Part shown: positions 1 through 7,445 of the stretch, one piece after another
Layout of the letters: every line of letters starts with the position of its first letter
How positions within the stretch are numbered: the first letter of the stretch is position 1
Source: Candidatus Alloscillospira gallinarum
GTDB taxonomy: Bacteria; Bacillota; Clostridia; Oscillospirales; Oscillospiraceae
Length of the DNA: 14,228 bases
NCBI GenBank assembly: GCA_904420055.1
Contig: CAJFTV010000102.1
Location: forward strand, 1-14,228
Reading direction: 5' to 3'
The notes under the pieces: model-generated
Told to the model about the DNA's origin: nothing
The model's input: the letters and a program-made list of their open reading frames with translations, nothing else
Database searches by the model: none
Made by a program: the position numbers and the translations under genes

Positions 1-651
1 ATTGACAGCTGGCGCCAGCACGGCAAAACGGCCATCTGGGAAGTTCTTAAAAACGGCAACGATTTGGCAATTGCGCTCACAATGCGCGAAGGCCCCAATT
101 CCACAAGCACTCCCCGCGCTACGCTTGCTGAAGTGCTGGCCTTAGCGGACATACTCCCTACCCTACAGCGGCTGTCAATAAACTACAGTATAATTAACGA
201 CAACTTAAATTACAAACTCAGTTCTCCCTCAAATCTGTTGTGCATAGGCGGGGCCAAAGCAAACGCCGTAACCGCCAAGCTTTTGGCTCACTACGGAAAA
301 ACTCTCCCAATAAAAATAACAAGCGACCCTTTTTCCATAATAATCGGTGAAAAACAGTACGTCACAGAGTATACCGACGACAAATCCCAAATTGCTGCAG
401 ATTACGGTGTCGTACTGGTAGTCTGTGAGCAGGGCAGCACCGGAAAGCAAAAATGCCGGATTGCCGCCTTCGGCGGCCGCGGATTTGGTACACGAGGCGC
501 AATCCAGAGCCTTGCAGCTCCTGATTTAGTCAAACGCTTTAAGCGCTATTCAAAAAACAACTCTTTTCTGGCAATTATACGTGTCAGCGGGGACAGTGAT
601 GAACCAACTACCTCAGTTGAGGAGTTTTACCCCCTCGATATCTATAAATAA
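1..651 (+). CDS. Unrecognised protein, C-terminal part (5' end outside window)
   Basis: Frame 1 is open from the first base to the TAA at 649-651 (216 residues visible), so the gene starts upstream of the window. An in-frame TTG at 64 lies inside the open frame and is unlikely to be the true start. I do not recognise a named family. Visible features are a charged N-terminal part with TMREGP and TPRATLAEVLALADILP (about residues 28-52), a glycine motif LCIGGAKANAVTAKLL (about 80-95), and a second glycine-rich block AAFGGRGFGTRGA (about 153-165). The alternating hydrophobic strands and two Gly loops suggest a soluble alpha/beta nucleotide- or ligand-binding fold, which is inference. No signal peptide or membrane segment is visible. 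It ends just before a strong terminator, so it is the last gene of its transcription unit. Certain as a coding region, uncertain as to function. Confidence 0.75.
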   Translation: MDSWRQHGKTAIWEVLKNGNDLAIALTMREGPNSTSTPRATLAEVLALADILPTLQRLSINYSIINDNLNYKLSSPSNLLCIGGAKANAVTAKLLAHYGKTLPIKITSDPFSIIIGEKQYVTEYTDDKSQIAADYGVVLVVCEQGSTGKQKCRIAAFGGRGFGTRGAIQSLAAPDLVKRFKRYSKNNSFLAIIRVSGDSDEPTTSVEEFYPLDIYK

Positions 652-674
652 GCTCGGACATGCCGCTTCATATT

Positions 675-720
675 AAAAAGGACTATCTCTCAGGGCAAAG
701 CCTGCGTGATAGTCCTTTTT
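675..720. terminator. Bidirectional intrinsic terminator between convergent genes
   Basis: The arms AAAAAGGACTATC (675-687) and GATAGTCCTTTTT (708-720) pair perfectly over 13 bp. The 20-nt loop contains a smaller CAGG/CCTG pairing. The A-tract and T-tract on either side let it work in both directions. It would end the gene stopping at 651 on + and the URO-D/flavin-reductase operon stopping at 754 on -. Confidence 0.9.
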
Positions 721-753
721 GTTTTTCCCGGCGCTAAAATTTAAAAACGCCCT

Positions 754-1731
754 TTATCTCAGTCTTCCGTATTTTTTCAGGGCGGAATTTATCTCCAAAA
801 GCCCGTCCAAAAATGTCTTGTCGCTCCCGATCTCCGCTAACCTGAACCCCATCATTATATAATTTGTACTGCTTCCATACTCGTCCACACACCTTTTCAC
901 CTCGGCCTCAACCTCGTCTGAAGCCGCGTCAGACTGTCCGGGCCGCCCGTTTGAATCGTACCCTCCGATAACAGCTATCCTGCTGCCGTACTTCTTCTGT
1001 ATTGCCTTTATATCGTTTACCGGCTGGGCTGAGCTCCACGCCACGGCACCTTCCTCTATAAAATCTTCAATTATGTCCTCACATTTGCCGCAGGTGTGCA
1101 TAATGGGCTCCATGCCGTATTCTTTCACAGCGTCGTTCAGTCTCTTGTGGTGCGGCTTTATGAGTTTTCTGTACACCTCCGGCGACATGAACAGGCCCCT
1201 CTCTGTCGCAACGTCATCAAAGCTTGTGAAAAAGTCCGGTTTAAAATACTGCGCCGCTTTTTTCACTATCTCTATCTTGTAATCTGTTATAGCCTCCATA
1301 AGGGCATAGCACTCCTCCGGCTCTTCATACATGGCGCACAGGGCATTTTCAAATCCCATGAGATGTGTTAGCCGCAGAAACTGGGCGTTCCAGCTCTGAT
1401 ATTCTATGGCTCGCTCTGCCCGGTTTACTCTCCCCAGCTGCTTTGCCGCCAGTGCCTCCCAGTCAAATTCCTCAAGGTTGGGAAACTTTACAACATCGCG
1501 CCACTTTGTTATATCCTCCAGAACGGGCGCCGCAGTAATCGGGCAGCCCTGTCCCCCAGCGGAGTCAGATGGTTTCCAGAGAACTCCAAATCCGTCTCTT
1601 CCTCCGCCCGCAGGGCCGTTTTCAAATGTCTCAGATGCAGAACCTGCAACCGCCATCTCAAGCATCGCGTCAGGTATCCACTCATGCTCCCTGCCGTGTA
1701 TCGCCGCTATCATATTTTCACGTGAATTCAT
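754..1731 (-). CDS. URO-D superfamily protein (uroporphyrinogen decarboxylase / MtaA-type methyltransferase-like)
   Basis: The 325-residue protein has the URO-D layout (PF01208-like): an N-terminal REN-IAA-IHGRE segment, SFDDVATERGLFMSPEVYRKLIKP-like strand and helix (about 170-193), IMHTCGKC (210-217) and VIGGYDSNGRP (254-263). Members are either HemE or zinc-dependent methyltransferases such as MtaA/MtbA, which move methyl groups from corrinoid proteins to a thiol. His212 and Cys214 match the first two zinc ligands of the H-x-C...C methyltransferase motif. The region where the third Cys is expected reads YIMMGFRLAEIG (291-302) and has none; Cys217 might substitute. True HemE is unlikely, given the poor N-terminal match and the neighbours. 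The ATG at 1731 has a GAGGAG site overlapping the stop of the upstream flavin reductase gene, so the two are co-translated. Substrate unknown. Confidence 0.85.
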   Translation of the reverse strand: MNSRENMIAAIHGREHEWIPDAMLEMAVAGSASETFENGPAGGGRDGFGVLWKPSDSAGGQGCPITAAPVLEDITKWRDVVKFPNLEEFDWEALAAKQLGRVNRAERAIEYQSWNAQFLRLTHLMGFENALCAMYEEPEECYALMEAITDYKIEIVKKAAQYFKPDFFTSFDDVATERGLFMSPEVYRKLIKPHHKRLNDAVKEYGMEPIMHTCGKCEDIIEDFIEEGAVAWSSAQPVNDIKAIQKKYGSRIAVIGGYDSNGRPGQSDAASDEVEAEVKRCVDEYGSSTNYIMMGFRLAEIGSDKTFLDGLLEINSALKKYGRLR

Positions 1732-1744
1732 TGCAGCACTCTCC

Positions 1745-3673
1745 TCAAATTTTTCCTATATCCATTGCTGCGAAGAAACCGCTGTGCACAGCGCCGGCAA
1801 CTTTACCCACCTTTTTGCAGTCTCCGACAATAGAAAGGCGTACTCCCAAAGGAGCCAGCTCGAAGTACAGGCTGTCACAGCTTTTCATTCCCACCGCATA
1901 ATAAGTGCTGTCGCTTTTTAAAGTGTGCCGTATCCCGTCTTTTTCATAAATTACACCGCTTTCTGTTATCTCAAGACACTTTGCCCCGGTTATAATCTGC
2001 AGATTCTGCTCCTGTATGGTCTGCAAAAGCCCCACTTTGTAAACACCCCGGGCGTCCCTTGCATACTCCCTGTCAAGCTCCAAAACCGTAACATTTTTCC
2101 CTATATTTTTAAGGTGCAGCCCCGCTTCTACTCCGATAAGTCCGCCGCCTACTATAACTACATTATCACCGACGTCTGAGCATTTAGAGTAAATCTCAGT
2201 TGCATGTCTGGCATTTTCATATCCCTTTATATACTCCGGTACAACAGGGGCGCTGCCCGCGGCCACCACAACGTCCTCCGGCATAAACCTGAGAACCTCT
2301 TCCACTGTTGCGGCCTTGTTCAGCACCACATTAACCCCGCTGCGCTCCGCCTTACTCACAAGATAGTTCTTGTACCGTTGCAAATCGTGCTTCAAGCTGT
2401 CCGTATCGATGAAATTTAAAAGTCCGCCAAGTCTATCTGACTGCTCCCACAGGGTCACGTCGTGCCCGCGCTCTGCCGCCGTAACCGCCGCCGTTATGCC
2501 AGCCGGACCGCCGCCTATCACAAGCACCTTTTTGCTCACATTTGCTCTTCTTCTGTCTTCCCCAAAGCCAAGCCGTGCCTCGCGCCCGATTAGGGGGTTT
2601 ACGCTGCAAACCATGTGCCGTTCCATATTGTCGCCGTCCGTACAGTTTAAGCACCTTATACACGGTGAAATATCCTTCGAATGTCCGGCAAACGCCTTTT
2701 CCGGGAGATAGGGGTCTGCAATAAGCGCCCTGGACATGGACACCCCGTCCGCCTTGCCGGAGGCGATTATCTCCTCCGCCTGCTCCGGATACAGCACGGC
2801 ACCCATTGTGAACACAGGTATATGCACCCTGCCGGAATTCTTTATCGCCTGAGACAGGTCCGTATTAATTCCAAGGGGCCGGTATGTACATGTCATGTTG
2901 TTGGCAAGCCCCTCAACGCTCACCTCCACAAGGTCAATGTACTCCTGGGCACTCTCAAGAAATGTGATTATATCCTCAACGGTAAAGCCGCCCTCTGTCC
3001 GCTCCGAACCGGAAATGCGCATCATTACCGCACGGTTCGGGCCTACCCTGTCCCGCACTGCCTTTACAATCATCATCGGAAAACGCATTCTGTTTTCAAA
3101 GCTGCCCCCAAACTCATCTGTCCGGGTATTTATAATAGGCGAGAAAAACTGCGCCGGCAGCCACCCATGGCCAAAATGGAGCAGCACGGCGTCAAATCCT
3201 GCCCAGAACATATACTCCGCAGTATCGGCATATTCCTGGCAGACCTCTTCCATCATGGCAAGGTCCATGGCCGCCACCTCATACCCCTCATACATCGTCT
3301 TTGCTGCCACAGGTCCCACAGGCGGTTTTTTGTTAAACTCCGGCTTGGTCCTCATTCCGCCGTGAGTGAGCTCGGCACTGGCGACCGCGCCGTGCTCATG
3401 TATTGCGGCGGAGAGCTCTGCAAAAAGCGGCAGGTTATCAAGGTTTTTTATCATCTCAGGCGTATGATTCCCTCCGTCGCCCACAGACACCTCCCCCAGG
3501 TTTACAATAGCCGCACCTCCCCGGGCCTTGTGCTCCAAATACCCCGTATAGTAATCGTCAGGCCGCCCGTCAACCGTGTGAAACAGCATATTCGGCGCGG
3601 ACATTATTCTGTTTTTAAGGATAAGGTCTCTTACTCTAAGCGGCTTAAAAAGCTCCGGAAATCTGTTTTTCAT
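1745..3673 (-). CDS. Old Yellow Enzyme-family NADH:flavin oxidoreductase with 4Fe-4S and FAD/NAD domains (FadH/BaiCD/TMADH-like)
   Basis: The 642-residue protein has the full three-domain plan of 2,4-dienoyl-CoA reductase, trimethylamine dehydrogenase and clostridial enoate or bile-acid reductases. Residues 1-330 form an FMN TIM barrel, with LHFGHGWLPAQFFSP (165-179), NTRTDEFGGSFENR (182-195) and a C-terminal GKADGVSMSRALIADP phosphate-binding segment. A 4Fe-4S cluster is expected at Cys338, Cys341, Cys344 and Cys356 (C-x2-C-x2-C-x11-C). The FAD Rossmann motif is VIGGGPAG (385-392), the NAD(P) motif VIVGGGLIGVEAG (506-518), and GDC (617-619) is near the end. Such enzymes pass electrons from NAD(P)H through FAD and Fe-S to FMN and reduce an activated C=C or cleave a C-N bond in anaerobes. 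Trp171 stands where many family members have Tyr. The start ATG has a GGAAGGGGAAG ribosome site. First gene of an operon with the URO-D gene. Natural substrate cannot be read from the sequence. Confidence 0.93.
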   Translation of the reverse strand: MKNRFPELFKPLRVRDLILKNRIMSAPNMLFHTVDGRPDDYYTGYLEHKARGGAAIVNLGEVSVGDGGNHTPEMIKNLDNLPLFAELSAAIHEHGAVASAELTHGGMRTKPEFNKKPPVGPVAAKTMYEGYEVAAMDLAMMEEVCQEYADTAEYMFWAGFDAVLLHFGHGWLPAQFFSPIINTRTDEFGGSFENRMRFPMMIVKAVRDRVGPNRAVMMRISGSERTEGGFTVEDIITFLESAQEYIDLVEVSVEGLANNMTCTYRPLGINTDLSQAIKNSGRVHIPVFTMGAVLYPEQAEEIIASGKADGVSMSRALIADPYLPEKAFAGHSKDISPCIRCLNCTDGDNMERHMVCSVNPLIGREARLGFGEDRRRANVSKKVLVIGGGPAGITAAVTAAERGHDVTLWEQSDRLGGLLNFIDTDSLKHDLQRYKNYLVSKAERSGVNVVLNKAATVEEVLRFMPEDVVVAAGSAPVVPEYIKGYENARHATEIYSKCSDVGDNVVIVGGGLIGVEAGLHLKNIGKNVTVLELDREYARDARGVYKVGLLQTIQEQNLQIITGAKCLEITESGVIYEKDGIRHTLKSDSTYYAVGMKSCDSLYFELAPLGVRLSIVGDCKKVGKVAGAVHSGFFAAMDIGKI

Positions 3674-3730
3674 GCGCAGCGCTTCCCCTTCCTATATGAA
3701 TTATAAATTTTTACCAAATACATTAATTTA

Positions 3731-3759
3731 ATTATACATGGTTCTATTCATGGTGTAAA
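3731..3759 (-). promoter_or_regulatory. Predicted sigma-A-type promoter of the flavin reductase / URO-D operon
   Basis: On the minus strand TTTACA (3754-3759) and TATAAT (3731-3736) are separated by 17 bp. The -10 is perfect and the -35 differs at one position. Transcription would start about 50 nt upstream of the ATG at 3673. It lies back to back with the regulator promoter; the two -35 hexamers are 13 bp apart. Confidence 0.75.
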
Positions 3760-3772
3760 CTATAAAAGCTTA

Positions 3773-3801
3773 TTGACATTATTAAGCCCCATTTATATAC
3801 T
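3773..3801 (+). promoter_or_regulatory. Predicted sigma-A-type promoter of the PucR-like regulator gene
   Basis: TTGACA (3773-3778) and TATACT (3796-3801) are separated by 17 bp on the plus strand, close to consensus. The predicted leader to the ATG at 3904 is about 95 nt, AT-rich, and contains two TTTATAAA palindromes (3803-3810, 3866-3873) plus a TTTATAAG (3877-3884). These could be operator half-sites, or simply AT-rich sequence. The whole intergenic stretch 3674-3903 holds these two promoters and no gene. Confidence 0.78.
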
Positions 3802-3903
3802 ATTTATAAACAAAATTACCTATTACCTTACAAACCGGCAGTGTAAAAACTCACATTTATTCAAATTTATAAATACTTTATAAGTGTTTTGGAAAGGTTT
3901 CAC

Positions 3904-5451
3904 ATGAAGATTTCACTTGAACTGATTGCACGGGAGCTCGCCTGCACTGATGAGGTTGCGGACATATGGAACACATCTGCGAATTTAAGCGAAATGTGTA
4001 TTTTCAGCTATGCGCTTTTAGACAGCACACCGTTTTTTACAAAGGGCTTTATATATGTAAGCGAATCCAACAATCCAAATACAGAAAGGCTATTACCCGC
4101 ACTGCAAGAGGCGGGGGCCGCACTTTTGTGTATCGGTCAAATGCCTGAAAGTGTTGAAAATTCAGCTGTACCCGCCATATCCTGCCGTGTTCCCGCCGGA
4201 AATGGCATGAATACAATATGCCGCCTTTTAGGCAGTATATTTGACCGTTACGAGAAATGGCATCAGGGCATTTACTCTGTGGTAAAAGACGGTGATATCC
4301 AGAAGCTTTTGGATATGTCCTATTCCATATTCCACGCAACGCTGTACTTTTTTGCAAACAATGTCATGAAAATAACGGCAATTGCCGGCTCTGACCGCCG
4401 GTACTACTTTGACGGCCGTGTACTCCCCTTTGAGATGATGAACCTCCATTACAATGAACCCTTCAGCAAGGCCAGCATGGGATTTACAGAGGCATTTATC
4501 TTCCCAAAGGGATTCATGCACGTAGATGTCTTATGCTATAACCTTTTTACCGACACGGAGTTTTCTGCCCGGGTATTCTGTCTTGACGAGTCACCGGAGC
4601 GAAAATACCTCGCAAGCGACTTTACCCTCATGAACATTTTGGGCAGTGTACTGCAAATGACATATGACGCAAGTACAGACAGCGTATACAACTCCAGCAG
4701 CGAGGCAGTGCAGCTGCACATGGATCTTTTGAACAACGAACATGTTGACAAATCCCGCATAGACAGTATTTTAGGGCGCCGCGGCTGGACAAATTCCGAT
4801 ATTGTCGTAATATACCTGTGCGTCAACAGGTTTGAGCGTATTTTAGACCGCAACAGAAGCTACTACTGCCGTATACTCTCCGAGAGATACGACGGAATTA
4901 TACCTGTTATATACGACGATAATATAATCATAATTTTTCATGAGACACATGACAATGCATTTGACAGCTTTCTTGGTCAATTTATTGAGTTCGTGAAGGA
5001 CGGTAACCTGCAGTTTGGCGTCAGCAACAAATGCAGCAAAATTGAGATGCTGCACTTTCTTTACATGCAGGCAAAAATAGCCTTTTCCCGGGGTACAGCT
5101 GAAAACCCGCGTGGCAGATATTACTATTTTGACGACTTTGCCCTCACCTATATCATACAAAACGGCATATCCCAGTTCCCGCCGGAGCTGATATGCGCCC
5201 CAGAGCTTACCCGCCTTTTGGAATATGACAGCCAAAACGGTGCCAATTATGCAGCCACCTTAAAAGAGTACTTAAGCTGCGGCATGAACGCCGTATCCAC
5301 CGCCAAGAAAATGTACATTCACCACGCCACCATGGTCTACAGGTTAAAACGTATTCAGGAAATAGGCGGTATTGACTTTGACAATCAGGAACGGCTCACA
5401 TACATAAACATATCATATCTAATTTTGGGCTCACCTCCGTCAAAGAAATAG
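3904..5451 (+). CDS. PucR/CdaR-like transcriptional regulator with C-terminal HTH_30 domain
   Basis: The C-terminus (about residues 438-510 of 515) is a clear PucR-type helix-turn-helix: LLEYDSQNGANYAATLKEYL, then NAVSTAKKMYIHHATMVYRL and KRIQEIGGID. Family members bind DNA through this domain and sense small molecules through variable N-terminal parts. The N-terminal 300 residues match no sensor I can name, and the canonical PucR N-terminal domain is not evident. The middle (about 280-430) resembles the degenerate GGDEF-like region of CdaR relatives. I place the start at ATG 3904, which has GGAAAGG six bases upstream, rather than the in-frame TTG at 3889, which has no ribosome site. It is transcribed divergently from the flavin reductase operon, which implies that it controls that operon, most likely as a substrate-responsive activator. 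That role is inference from layout. Confidence 0.88.
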   Translation: MKISLELIARELACTDEVADIWNTSANLSEMCIFSYALLDSTPFFTKGFIYVSESNNPNTERLLPALQEAGAALLCIGQMPESVENSAVPAISCRVPAGNGMNTICRLLGSIFDRYEKWHQGIYSVVKDGDIQKLLDMSYSIFHATLYFFANNVMKITAIAGSDRRYYFDGRVLPFEMMNLHYNEPFSKASMGFTEAFIFPKGFMHVDVLCYNLFTDTEFSARVFCLDESPERKYLASDFTLMNILGSVLQMTYDASTDSVYNSSSEAVQLHMDLLNNEHVDKSRIDSILGRRGWTNSDIVVIYLCVNRFERILDRNRSYYCRILSERYDGIIPVIYDDNIIIIFHETHDNAFDSFLGQFIEFVKDGNLQFGVSNKCSKIEMLHFLYMQAKIAFSRGTAENPRGRYYYFDDFALTYIIQNGISQFPPELICAPELTRLLEYDSQNGANYAATLKEYLSCGMNAVSTAKKMYIHHATMVYRLKRIQEIGGIDFDNQERLTYINISYLILGSPPSKK

Positions 5452-5473
5452 CCCCCATATCATTCACACAGTA

Positions 5474-5505
5474 AAAAATCACCCATGAAAACATGGGTGA
5501 TTTTT
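5474..5505. terminator. Bidirectional intrinsic terminator (perfect 14-bp stem)
   Basis: AAAAATCACCCATG (5474-5487) pairs perfectly with CATGGGTGATTTTT (5492-5505) around an AAAA loop. The A/T tracts on both flanks make it work for the regulator gene on + (stop 5451) and the metal ATPase on - (stop at 5514). Confidence 0.95.
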
Positions 5506-5513
5506 AATTACGA

Positions 5514-7382
5514 TTATGCTTTTTTTCTATATTTCCAGCCAAGGAGGAAAGCCGAGTTTATAATCACCAGTACCGAACCCGCGTTGTGTACCAGTGCTCC
5601 GACTACGGGGTTCAATATTCCGGTCATTGCTAAAACTATGGCTACAAAATTCAGCGCCATCGAAAAAGTCATGTTGAGTTTTATCGTCCTCATCATTCTG
5701 CCGGCCAGAGCCAGAAGATGCGGAAGTACCGCAATATCGTCCCGTACCAGGGCAATATCCGCAGCGTCTACTGCGATATCGCTGCCAATGCCGCCCATGG
5801 CAATACCAACATCTGCCTTTTTCAGGGCCGGCGCGTCATTTATGCCGTCGCCCACCATGCACACCTGTTTTCCAGCTCTCTGCATCTTTTCAATTTCTGC
5901 CATCTTATCCTCCGGCAGACACTGGTATTTAACATTTTCGATACCTGCATTTTCTGCTATGAACTCCGCCGTCTCACGTCTGTCGCCGGTGAGAAGGATT
6001 GGCGCAACACCCTGCCTTTTTATCTCTTTTATTGTATCTCCGGCGTCCGAGCGTATTGTATCTGCCAAAACTGCAAAACCGGAGAATTTTCCATCAATCG
6101 CCACATATATCACCGTTCCGCCTGTTTTCAGCCACTCTCCGGCGCCGGCATTCTTATATCCCACCGCGCCGCAGGCCGTCATAAGCACCTTATTTCCCGC
6201 TGTTACACGTACGCCGTCTGTCTCCGCCTCAACTCCCTTTCCCGGGAGTATCTTAAATGCGTTTGGCTTTTTCGGTTTTTTGCCGTTTCTCCTTGTGTAC
6301 TCCTCAACTATCGCCCTGCCGAGAGGGTGCTCGCTCATAAGCTCTGCCGAGGCAAGAAGTGCAAAAATACGCTCCTCACTCTGCCCGCAAAACGCCTGTA
6401 CCGCAGTAACCTGTGGCTTTCCGTAGGTCAGTGTCCCCGTCTTGTCAAATGTTATGAACTTTACATTGGCAAGGCGCTCAAGCGCGCCGCCGTCCCGTAC
6501 CAGAATTCCCCGCTTGGCGCCGTTTCCTATCGCCGCCATAATGGCCGTAGGGGTTGCCAGCACAAGTGCACAGGGACAAAACACAACAAGAATTGTAACG
6601 GCCCTTATTATTTCCCTTGTAATTAGCCCGGTTACGGCGGCGGCCACCAGGGCAATTACCACAATCCATGTGGCCCACCTGTCCGCAATCCCAACGATTT
6701 TTGCCTTATCTGCATCGGCCGACTGTACAAGGCGTATCATGCGCTGTATAGAACTGTCCTCACCCACAGCCGTGGCCTTCATCTCAAATGCGCCGAAACG
6801 GTTTACAGTTCCGCTTTTTACCTTATCTCCCACTCCCTTGTCCACCGGCAGTGACTCTCCCGTCATGACAGACTCGTCAACTGATGTCTCTCCGGAAATT
6901 ATCTCGCCGTCCACAGGCACTGTCTCACCAGGCAACACACGCAGCCTGTCTGAAACCCTTACCTCCTCGGCCATTACGGTTTTCTCTCCTGAGGCTGTTA
7001 TAACGCGGGCTGTCCGTGGTGTTAAATGCACCAGTTTTTCAATTCCTGCTCTGGCTTTGGCCACTGTTACGTCCTCTAAAAGAGCGCCAAGCTGCATTAT
7101 GAACGCGACTTCTCCCGCGGCAAAATCCTCTCCGATTATAACAGAGGCAATAAGCGCCATAGACACCAGCACATCGGCTTTGATATCAAACGCCGTGACA
7201 AGCCCGTATACCGCCTCTAAAATTATGGGAACTCCGCACAGTATTATGGCAATCCACGCCGGGTCAAACGGCAGCTCTACAAGATTAAAAAGGCTGAGCA
7301 CAAGTGCCGCGCCGGATATGACAAGAAAGATAACGTCTCTCTTAATGCCGCCAAGCTCCAATATTTTTTCAAAAGTCTTCAT
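5514..7382 (-). CDS. Heavy-metal-translocating P1B-type ATPase
   Basis: A 622-residue membrane pump that uses ATP to move a transition-metal ion across the cytoplasmic membrane. Motifs in order are: an N-terminal hydrophobic pair of helices (about 16-62), TGES of the actuator domain (174-177), the metal-site CPC in a membrane helix (269-271), DKTGTLT with the phosphorylated Asp313, SEHPLG (350-355), GDGINDAPAL (511-520), and two C-terminal helices with LNMTFSMALNF (569-579) and LVHNAGSVLVIINS (597-610). There is no N-terminal HMA domain or Cys/His-rich tail, so it is a minimal form. The last-helix motif H599-N600-x-G-S differs from the M-x2-S-S of Cu+ pumps and from the D-x-G of ZntA-type Zn/Cd pumps, so the ion is unresolved. 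The start ATG has GGAGGA seven bases upstream. It is a single-gene unit with its own operator-bearing promoter and terminator; no metalloregulator or chaperone gene lies beside it. Confidence 0.95.
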   Translation of the reverse strand: MKTFEKILELGGIKRDVIFLVISGAALVLSLFNLVELPFDPAWIAIILCGVPIILEAVYGLVTAFDIKADVLVSMALIASVIIGEDFAAGEVAFIMQLGALLEDVTVAKARAGIEKLVHLTPRTARVITASGEKTVMAEEVRVSDRLRVLPGETVPVDGEIISGETSVDESVMTGESLPVDKGVGDKVKSGTVNRFGAFEMKATAVGEDSSIQRMIRLVQSADADKAKIVGIADRWATWIVVIALVAAAVTGLITREIIRAVTILVVFCPCALVLATPTAIMAAIGNGAKRGILVRDGGALERLANVKFITFDKTGTLTYGKPQVTAVQAFCGQSEERIFALLASAELMSEHPLGRAIVEEYTRRNGKKPKKPNAFKILPGKGVEAETDGVRVTAGNKVLMTACGAVGYKNAGAGEWLKTGGTVIYVAIDGKFSGFAVLADTIRSDAGDTIKEIKRQGVAPILLTGDRRETAEFIAENAGIENVKYQCLPEDKMAEIEKMQRAGKQVCMVGDGINDAPALKKADVGIAMGGIGSDIAVDAADIALVRDDIAVLPHLLALAGRMMRTIKLNMTFSMALNFVAIVLAMTGILNPVVGALVHNAGSVLVIINSAFLLGWKYRKKA

Positions 7383-7402
7383 AGCTTCATCCTCCGTCTT
7401 AT

Positions 7403-7445
7403 ACCTATGGGGGTATGGGCATATTATACATATACCCCCATAGGT
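7403..7445. promoter_or_regulatory. Paired CsoR/CstR-like operators (14-bp inverted repeat)
   Basis: ACCTATGGGGGTAT (7403-7416) is repeated perfectly in inverted orientation as ATACCCCCATAGGT (7432-7445), with 15 bp between. Each arm is itself close to the palindrome ATACC-N6-GGTAT: the site at 7401-7416 is perfect at the outer five bases, while the other ends GGTTT. This resembles operators of the CsoR/RcnR/FrmR/CstR family of small copper-, nickel-, aldehyde- or persulfide-sensing repressors. The two copies flank the -10 element of the ATPase promoter, so binding would block RNA polymerase. The regulator gene is not in the window. Confidence 0.75.

Noticed and set aside
1406..1921. Open frame on + across the URO-D/flavin reductase junction
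   Set aside because: Antisense to both real genes, with no ribosome site and no family features.
2681..3706. Long open frame (341 codons) on + opposite the flavin reductase gene
   Set aside because: It is antisense to a protein with all its family motifs, has no recognisable domain and no ribosome site, and its composition (rich in His, Arg and Cys) is typical of a shadow frame.
3803..3884. Repeated TTTATAAA motifs as a possible iteron or operator array
   Set aside because: Only three short AT palindromes with irregular spacing in an AT-rich leader; not enough to call an origin or a defined operator.
3889..3903. TTG start 15 bases before the regulator's ATG
   Set aside because: No ribosome site precedes it, while GGAAAGG sits at the right distance from ATG 3904.
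5485..7443. Long open frames on + (5485-6426 and 6442-7443) opposite the metal ATPase
   Set aside because: Ser/Ala/Thr/Pro-rich translations without motifs, mirroring the codon use of the ATPase on the other strand.
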